This document shows, one piece after another, positions 27,607 to 34,421 of a stretch of DNA of 34,421 nucleotides. The stretch spans positions 1 through 34,421 of the forward strand of contig JAJRWM010000118.1 of assembly GCA_024276815.1 (NCBI GenBank). The letters run 5' to 3'. The translations under genes were made by a program, and so were the position numbers. This DNA is from a bacterium. Lineage in GTDB: Bacteria; JACRDZ01; JAJRWM01. The notes beneath the pieces were generated by a model. It ran no database searches and was not told the origin of the DNA. It worked only from the letters and a program-made list of their open reading frames with translations. Each line of letters opens with the position of its first letter. Positions within the stretch are counted from its first letter, which is position 1.

Positions 27607-28359
27607 TCACAGAGAAAAACTTTCTCCCAGGTAGATTTTCCTGGCGACGCTATCCCGAACGATCTCATCAGCCGTCCCATGCAGGTGTATTTTCCCCTGG
27701 TCCAGGATGTAGGCGCGATCAGTAATTGAAAGCGTCTCCCGGACATTATGGTCGGTGATTAAAATACCGATGCCTTTCTCTCTTAACAACCTGATAATTC
27801 TCTGGATATCGGCGACGGCTATCGGATCAATACCGGCGAATGGCTCGTCCAGCAAGAGAAAAGAGGGCGAGAGAACCAGCGCCCGGGTAATTTCCACCCG
27901 CCTTCTTTCCCCGCCGCTTAAGGTGTAAGCCATTTTATCCGCCAAAGACGTTAATTCCAGTTCTCCGAGCAGTTCAGCCAAACGCGCTTTCCGCTCATTT
28001 TCCGATAACGGCAAACGCTCCAATATTATATTTATATTATCACAAACGCTCAGTTTTTGGAAGATAGAAGTTTCCTGGGGCAAATATCCGATGCCCAGCC
28101 GCGCTCGTTGGTACATCGGCAAACGGGTGATTTCGAGGTCGTCAATCAGGATCTTCCCTCTCTCCGGTCTGACCAGGCCGACGATCATATAAAAAGTGGT
28201 GGTCTTACCGGCTCCATTGGGACCGAGAAGGCCGACAATTTCTCCGGGAGCGATGTCGATACTGACTTCGTTAACGACCTTACGCCGCTGATACGATTTG
28301 ACTAAATTGACCGCTTTAAGGACTCGTCGGGCTGCTGCCGGCTCCACTGGTCTGGTCAT
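27607..28359 (-). CDS. lptB: LPS export ABC transporter ATP-binding protein
   Basis: LptB powers extraction of lipopolysaccharide from the inner membrane with LptF and LptG. The 250-residue ATPase has Walker [21 protein letters not shown], the Q-loop [15 protein letters not shown], the ABC signature [11 protein letters not shown], Walker [15 protein letters not shown] and the switch His in [11 protein letters not shown]. These wordings are specific to LptB. ATG 28359 follows AGGAGAG, so the 44-bp overlap with the end of lptA is real. No LptF or LptG gene is in the window. Confidence 0.97.
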   Translation of the reverse strand: MTRPVEPAAARRVLKAVNLVKSYQRRKVVNEVSIDIAPGEIVGLLGPNGAGKTTTFYMIVGLVRPERGKILIDDLEITRLPMYQRARLGIGYLPQETSIFQKLSVCDNINIILERLPLSENERKARLAELLGELELTSLADKMAYTLSGGERRRVEITRALVLSPSFLLLDEPFAGIDPIAVADIQRIIRLLREKGIGILITDHNVRETLSITDRAYILDQGKIHLHGTADEIVRDSVARKIYLGESFSL

Positions 28360-29050
28360 TGCTCTCCTCTGACGGTATTACCTGTCCCCTGACGTTGCCC
28401 TCGATGATCATGTTGCCGGCTTTGATGAAGATGGTTATCTTTTCGCCGCTGAAAGAGCCGCCCTTCCTGGCGACTTCGGGAGAACCGGTCAAGACGACCT
28501 TCTCCTCTTCGAGAAAAAATTCCGCCACCTCGCTTTTCGACCGGAACCCGGGCCGGGTTATCCTGACCCGACCGCTGGCCAGGGCGCGGTCCTCTTTGGT
28601 CCAGGCTTCTATCTTTTCGGCGGCGATCTCAAGGGAGCGCGGCTCACTGTTTCCATTACCATCCTCCGCCTGCTCTATCTTGATGAATGGCGACCCGGTA
28701 GTCAGCAAATAACCGCTGACTTTATCGTATTCCAGGTGGTCGCTTTTTCCGTTAAGTAATTGTTGCTTTTCCCGGTCCCGGTAGAAAAAGGTTATCTTGC
28801 CGTCAGCGACCAGATTGTCGCCGCCCTGATATACCTCAACCAGATCGGCCGTGAATTTGTATTTGTCGGCACTGAAAGTGACCCCGCCGACAAAACGGGT
28901 CAGGTCCTTGCCGTTCTTGACAGAATACTCGACCTTGGCCGCCGTGATATCAACCGGTTTGGCTTCCGGGCCTGCTTTTTCCTGAGCGTAAAGCCCTGAA
29001 CCGCCAAGTAAAATAAAAAACAGCACCAGCCCGACTGACCGTATCTTCAA
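28316..29050 (-). CDS. lptA: LptA/OstA-like periplasmic LPS transport protein
   Basis: The 244-residue product has a Sec signal peptide (residues 1-23, hydrophobic [16 protein letters not shown]) and then beta-strand repeats of the OstA/LptA type: [34 protein letters not shown] and a later [11 protein letters not shown]. It should form part of the periplasmic bridge that carries LPS to the outer membrane. I chose TTG 29050, which overlaps the kdsC stop as TTGA and has GGAG 8 bases upstream; the ORF-track GTG 29077 lacks a ribosome site and precedes the signal peptide with nine extra residues. No separate lptC is found between kdsC and lptA, where it usually lies. The protein is longer than E. 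coli LptA (185 aa) and might cover part of that role. Confidence 0.82.
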   Translation of the reverse strand: MKIRSVGLVLFFILLGGSGLYAQEKAGPEAKPVDITAAKVEYSVKNGKDLTRFVGGVTFSADKYKFTADLVEVYQGGDNLVADGKITFFYRDREKQQLLNGKSDHLEYDKVSGYLLTTGSPFIKIEQAEDGNGNSEPRSLEIAAEKIEAWTKEDRALASGRVRITRPGFRSKSEVAEFFLEEEKVVLTGSPEVARKGGSFSGEKITIFIKAGNMIIEGNVRGQVIPSEESNDQTSGAGSSPTSP

Positions 29051-29564
29051 CGATAGCGCTCCATGATTTTGTCCCACTTGTCCTGGGCGGTTAAAATCAT
29101 TTCAATCATCTCCCGCACCGCGCCCTGACCACCAGGAGCCGCGGTTACATAATGGGCGGTTTTTTTGACTTCCTCATGGGCGTCGGCGACGCTGACAGCG
29201 AAACCAACCCGGCGCAAAATTCCCAAATCCAGCACGTCATCCCCGATATAAGCCGCTTCCTCGTCTTTGAGGTTGTACTTTTTCAGGAGCGCTTCGTAGG
29301 GGGGGAGCTTCTGTTTGGCCAACTGAATGACTTCGCTGATACCCAGTTCAATCGCCCGCCGGTCGACAACCGGGGAGGAGCGCCCGCTGATCAAGGCGGT
29401 CTTCAGGCCGGAGCGGTGAGCGAATTTAATCCCTGAGCCGTCCTTGACATTAAAACGCTTAAGCTCATGTCCCTGTTCGTCCAGGTAAATCGAACCGTCA
29501 GTCAATACTCCGTCAACATCCATTATGATCAATTTAATTTTTTTCAGACGCTCGTCCAGCCGCA

Positions 29565-29565
<1 letters not shown>
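29047..29565 (-). CDS. kdsC: 3-deoxy-D-manno-octulosonate 8-phosphate phosphatase
   Basis: KdsC removes the phosphate from KDO-8-phosphate in KDO synthesis. The 172-residue HAD-family protein shows the nucleophile motif IMDVDGVLTDG, FNVKDGSGIKFAHRSGL, TALISGRSS, and AYIGDDVLDLGILRRVGF, all typical of the small cap-less KdsC. The start overlaps the pyrG stop by one base (TAATG) and the end overlaps lptA by 4 bp. kdsA, kdsB and kdsD, which often accompany it, are not in the window. Confidence 0.94.
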
Positions 29566-31660
<2,095 letters not shown>

Positions 31661-31674
<14 letters not shown>

Positions 31675-32674
31675 AACAGGCCTGACCCAGAGCAAGCTTA
31701 ACCGCGCTCAGGAGATCGTCCCTTTTCACGCTGGCGGCGCCGACCTCGGCAACCGCGATTCCGGCGGCGTGGTTAGCCAGGAAGGCGGCTTCCTTAAGAC
31801 TGGCCCCGGCTGAAATCGCGAGCGCGAAAACACCGGTGACCGTATCGCCGGCGCCGGTAACATCATAAACTTCGCGAGCCACCGTCGGAATCATGATGTA
31901 TTCATCTCCCCGGAACAGGGCCATTCCCTCTTCGCCGCGGGTAATCAGGACCGCTTCGCAATCCAGCAGCGCAAGTAAGTGTTTACCGGCTTCTACCAGG
32001 CTGGCATCGTCAACGATGTCAATACCGCTCATTTGCCCGGCCTCAAGGTGATTGGGCGTGATAACGGTTACTTTTTTATAATGTTTAAAGTGCGTGACCT
32101 GGGGATCGACAATTACCGGAATTCTGTTTTCATGGGCGGTGTTAATAATATCGTTGATCAATCGCGGGCTGACGACTCCTTTGGCGTAATCCGAAATCAC
32201 GACCGCCTGGATAGCGGGTATGACGTTCAAGATGCCGGCGACCAGCTCCTGTTGGACCGACGGGCCAAGTTCCCGCTTGACCTCATAGTCCACCCTGACC
32301 ACCTGCTGGCTGTGGGCGATTATCCTGGTCTTCAAGGTGGTCGGCCTTTCACAGTCAACGATGATGCTCTGACAGTCAACCTGTTTTTCCTTGAGATCGG
32401 CTAAAAGCCGTTGGCCGATACTGTCATTTCCCAGCGCCCCGGCCAAAGCGACTCCCCCGCCCAGGGATTTTATGTTTTGGGCCACGTTGGCCGCCCCGCC
32501 CCAGGAGAAGGTTTCTTTCTCGACATTGACAATCGGCACCGGCGCTTCCGGCGAGATCCGGTTGACTTTACCCCAGATGTACTTGTCAACGATAATATCG
32601 CCAATGACCAGTATCCTGGCTGAACTGAACTTCAGGCAAAGCCGTTCGAGTTTTTCGAAGGTAATATTATTCAT
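31661..32674 (-). CDS. rfaE1: D-glycero-beta-D-manno-heptose-7-phosphate kinase
   Basis: The 337-residue PfkB-family sugar kinase corresponds to the first domain of HldE. It has ARILVIGDIIVDKYIWGKVNR, RISPEAPVPIV, WGGAANVAQNIKSLGG, VVISDYAKGVV and the ATP-binding and catalytic motif DVTGAGDTVTGVFALA. It phosphorylates heptose 7-phosphate at C1. I chose ATG 32674 because it precedes the conserved start and lies 13 bp after the gmhA stop; the ORF-track start at 32725 overlaps gmhA and adds 17 residues. The 7-phosphatase gmhB is not in the window. Confidence 0.93.
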
Positions 32675-32687
32675 TGATAGTTTCCGT

Positions 32688-33275
32688 TCATTCGTCGTCC
32701 CCATCGCCCAGGACCGCTTCTTCAACCAGGCCGCAGATAATATGCCCGACGGCGATGTGACCTTCCTGGATACGGGGAGTATCCTCGCTGGGTATTTTGA
32801 TTACCAGGTCCGCGACTTTATCCAGTTTGCCCCGCCTGGCCCCGGTAAGGGCGATCGTTTTGCCGCCTAACTGATTAGCCCAGTCCAGGGCTAACAGAAT
32901 GTTCGGGGAATTGCCGCTGGTGCTGATGCCGACGAAGACATCCTCCGGCCTTCCCAGGGCTTCCACCTGCCGCGCGAAAACTGTCTCGTAACCGAAATCG
33001 TTTGAAACCGCGGTCAGGATGGAGGCGTTGGTGGTTAAAGCTATCGCCGGCAGACCCCGCCGGTGACTCTTGAAACGACCGACTATTTCAGCGGCGATAT
33101 GCTGGGCGTCAGCGGCGCTGCCGCCGTTGCCAAAAAGCACCAGTTTGCCGCCGCCCTTGATGGCTTCGACTATCAACCCCGCCGCTTTTTTTATCTCTTC
33201 GGTCAGGCTTCTCGACATTTCTTCGAGGACAGAAGCGCTGGCTAATAGTTGCTCCTTGATTTGATTCTGACTCAT
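32688..33275 (-). CDS. gmhA: Sedoheptulose 7-phosphate isomerase
   Basis: GmhA makes D-glycero-D-manno-heptose 7-phosphate, the first step of ADP-heptose synthesis. The 195-residue SIS-domain protein shows KLVLFGNGGSAADAQHIAAEIVGRF, LPAIALTTNASILTAVSNDFGYE, GISTSGNSPNILLAL and the C-terminal catalytic region EDTPRIQEGHIAVGHIICGLVE. All family hallmarks are present. It starts 3 bp after the DHS-like gene and is followed by rfaE1 and rfaE2, giving a compact heptose block. Confidence 0.96.
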   Translation of the reverse strand: MSQNQIKEQLLASASVLEEMSRSLTEEIKKAAGLIVEAIKGGGKLVLFGNGGSAADAQHIAAEIVGRFKSHRRGLPAIALTTNASILTAVSNDFGYETVFARQVEALGRPEDVFVGISTSGNSPNILLALDWANQLGGKTIALTGARRGKLDKVADLVIKIPSEDTPRIQEGHIAVGHIICGLVEEAVLGDGDDE

Positions 33276-33278
33276 AAT

Positions 33279-34217
33279 TTAATCTCCCTGAAGTTCGCTC
33301 AGTATTCCATAATAGATCAAGGGAAACATCAACTCGTGCTGCCCGATGAAGTTAAAACCCTGCCCGCCGCTTTCCGTCGGCCGGTTGACCACATTAACCC
33401 GCGGGCGGTAGTGATAGACCATATCAAAGTTGGCCGTCGTAAAATTATCGACTTCAAAGCCGCAGTTTCTGGCGGTGGTTAACGCTTTCAGAAACACCTC
33501 GGGCAGGATGACGGCCGAACCAAAATTAATGATTATTCCCTCTTCCAGTTGACTGACCACGCTGATAAAGCGCCTGAAGTCCTGGTAGCTGGCCTGCCCG
33601 ATCGCGCCGCCGTCAGCGTGGGGGGACTGGTGGATAATATCCGTGCCCAGCGCGACATGCACGGTCAGCGGGATATCACTCTCAAAGGCCGCGGCCAGGA
33701 TGCTTTTGTCTTTATGGGGATAATCGCTCTCAGCGATCAGTTGTCCCAGAGAGTAACCGGCTCCCAGCCTTCCCCGGTCTTTCCAGCAATTATTAATTAC
33801 CTGAGCGGTTTCCTCAGCCATGCCAAAACGGCCGTTTTGCAGACCGTCGCTGACTTCCTCGCTGGTGGCTCCGTTGCAGGCGATCTCAAAGTCGTGAATC
33901 GCGCCGGCCCCGTTAAGCGCGACCGCGGTAATTATATTACGCTTGATAAGGTCGATCACCATCGGCGAAAGACCGCACTTAATGACGTGAGCGCCCATCA
34001 TCAGGATGACCTTTTTTTGTTTGTTGACAGCGCGCGCCCACAGGTCAAGAAATTTACGAAAGTCTATACCAATCAACTGATTGGGGAGGGAATTCAGGAA
34101 GCCTTTCAGGGAAAAGCTTTGGTTTAAAGAGACAAAATCATTGACGGAAACCTTGTTTTTCCGCTCTGCCAAAGGATAAGTGGACACCTTACCTAAATTA
34201 AAAAAATCCTCGGCCAT
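33279..34217 (-). CDS. Deoxyhypusine synthase-like protein
   Basis: This 312-residue protein resembles bacterial homologues of deoxyhypusine synthase, a NAD-dependent fold. Visible features are KKVILMMGAHVIKCGLSP, AVALNGAGAIHDFEIACNG, TSEEVSDGLQNGRFGMAEET, VHVALGTDIIHQSP and a C-terminal YHYRPRVNVVNRPT. Bacteria generally lack eIF5A, so the canonical role is unlikely; some bacterial members make homospermidine or have unknown tasks. I could not confirm the catalytic lysine. The start ATG 34217 has GGAG 6 bases upstream. It is the first gene of the superoperon, 3 bp before gmhA, so a sugar- or envelope-related role is possible. The family call is fairly firm, the function open. Confidence 0.7.
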   Translation of the reverse strand: MAEDFFNLGKVSTYPLAERKNKVSVNDFVSLNQSFSLKGFLNSLPNQLIGIDFRKFLDLWARAVNKQKKVILMMGAHVIKCGLSPMVIDLIKRNIITAVALNGAGAIHDFEIACNGATSEEVSDGLQNGRFGMAEETAQVINNCWKDRGRLGAGYSLGQLIAESDYPHKDKSILAAAFESDIPLTVHVALGTDIIHQSPHADGGAIGQASYQDFRRFISVVSQLEEGIIINFGSAVILPEVFLKALTTARNCGFEVDNFTTANFDMVYHYRPRVNVVNRPTESGGQGFNFIGQHELMFPLIYYGILSELQGD

Positions 34218-34241
34218 AGATTTCTCCGGTAGTTTAATAAG

Positions 34242-34271
34242 ATGCTATCATTTTTCGTGCCAACCTGTCAA
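34242..34271 (-). promoter_or_regulatory. Sigma70-type promoter of the LPS-PTS superoperon
   Basis: On the minus strand a perfect TTGACA (34271-34266) is followed after 18 bp by TAGCAT (34247-34242, 4 of 6). The transcript would start near 34235 and give a short leader with the GGAG ribosome site of the DHS-like gene. No equally clear promoter was seen in the short gaps inside the downstream gene run. Confidence 0.6.
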
Positions 34272-34281
34272 CGTCACCAAA

Positions 34282-34343
34282 ATTGGAGTTCCCCCGGAAA
34301 TTTTGTGGGGCAAACCTCTTGTCTTAAAAGGTTTCTTCCCCAC
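34282..34343. repeat. Structured repeat, right copy
   Basis: This copy shares ATTGGAGTTCCCCC and GGGGCAAACCT with bases 1-34. It adds a long imperfect hairpin: GTGGGG (34305-34310) pairs with CCCCAC (34338-34343), and inside it AAACCT (34312-34317) pairs with AGGTTT (34329-34334). The left copy keeps only an inner CCTTTT/AAAAGG stem. It lies about 10 bp upstream of the superoperon promoter. The remaining 78 bases to the window end hold no ORF or RNA gene that I can identify. Confidence 0.6.
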
Positions 34344-34421
34344 GCCCCTTTCCAGGCGAGCCGTGCGTGTCGTTCAAGCACTAAAAACTTTAAAAGTTAA
34401 TAATATCTGTATTTATTGCAG

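Noticed and set aside
34350-34380. GAGCCGTGCGTG resembles the start of a group II intron domain V
   Set aside because: The complementary second arm and the catalytic bulge are absent, and no reverse transcriptase ORF is present; a short chance match is more likely.

Overview
The window is a dense, almost entirely minus-strand block of bacterial housekeeping and envelope genes. It suggests an uncultured Gram-negative (LPS-making) bacterium. The gene order kdsC-lptA-lptB-rpoN-hpf-ptsN-hprK-rapZ followed by a mannose-type PTS resembles that of Deltaproteobacteria. However, the bifunctional PGI/PMI, the three-domain mannose-1-phosphate guanylyltransferase-like protein, GH57, the deoxyhypusine-synthase-like protein and the TMEM260-like (DUF2723) membrane proteins are common in candidate phyla, so I do not assign a phylum. 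I see no rRNA, tRNA, CRISPR array, transposase, integrase or phage gene.

Layout, left to right. (1) 1-1812: a repeat and a radical-SAM YgiQ gene broken by one in-frame TAA. (2) 1899-5379: two tandem DUF2723/GT117-like membrane proteins behind a strong sigma70-type promoter. (3) 5380-9617: pyruvate kinase flanked by two copies of a short dispersed repeat, then enolase and a lipoprotein of the SurA/PpiC type. (4) 9728-11727: a sugar-nucleotide epimerase diverging from the only plus-strand gene, a GspN/AsmA-like protein. (5) 11714-34217: about 22.5 kb of same-strand genes with gaps of no more than about 60 bp and many overlapping starts and stops, probably one superoperon read from a promoter at 34242-34271. 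In transcription order it encodes a DHS-like protein, heptose synthesis (gmhA, rfaE1, rfaE2), CTP synthase, kdsC, lptA, lptB, rpoN, hpf, ptsN, hprK, rapZ, yvcK, mannose-family PTS IIA and IIB, a GH57 enzyme, IIC, IID, HPr, EI, PGI/PMI and a guanylyltransferase-like protein.

The superoperon joins LPS precursor supply and export to a PTS control system (HPr with His15 and Ser46, HprK, RapZ, YvcK, PtsN, sigma54) and to hexose-phosphate and NDP-sugar metabolism. The GH57 gene inside the PTS genes hints at an alpha-glucan link.

The most striking observation is that three conserved genes, ygiQ, ptsI and rpoN, are each interrupted by a single in-frame stop (TAA, TAA, TAG) with no frameshift. The homologous position is Glu in YgiQ and EI and an acidic residue in RpoN, as far as I recall those families. 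If the ancestral codons were GAA/GAG, each is a G-to-T change on the coding strand. Systematic sequence error, real gene decay and stop suppression are all possible. The same codons act as normal terminators in neighbouring genes, so genome-wide reassignment is unlikely.

The second notable structure is a diverged direct repeat, about 40-60 bp with hairpin potential, at the two extremities of the window.
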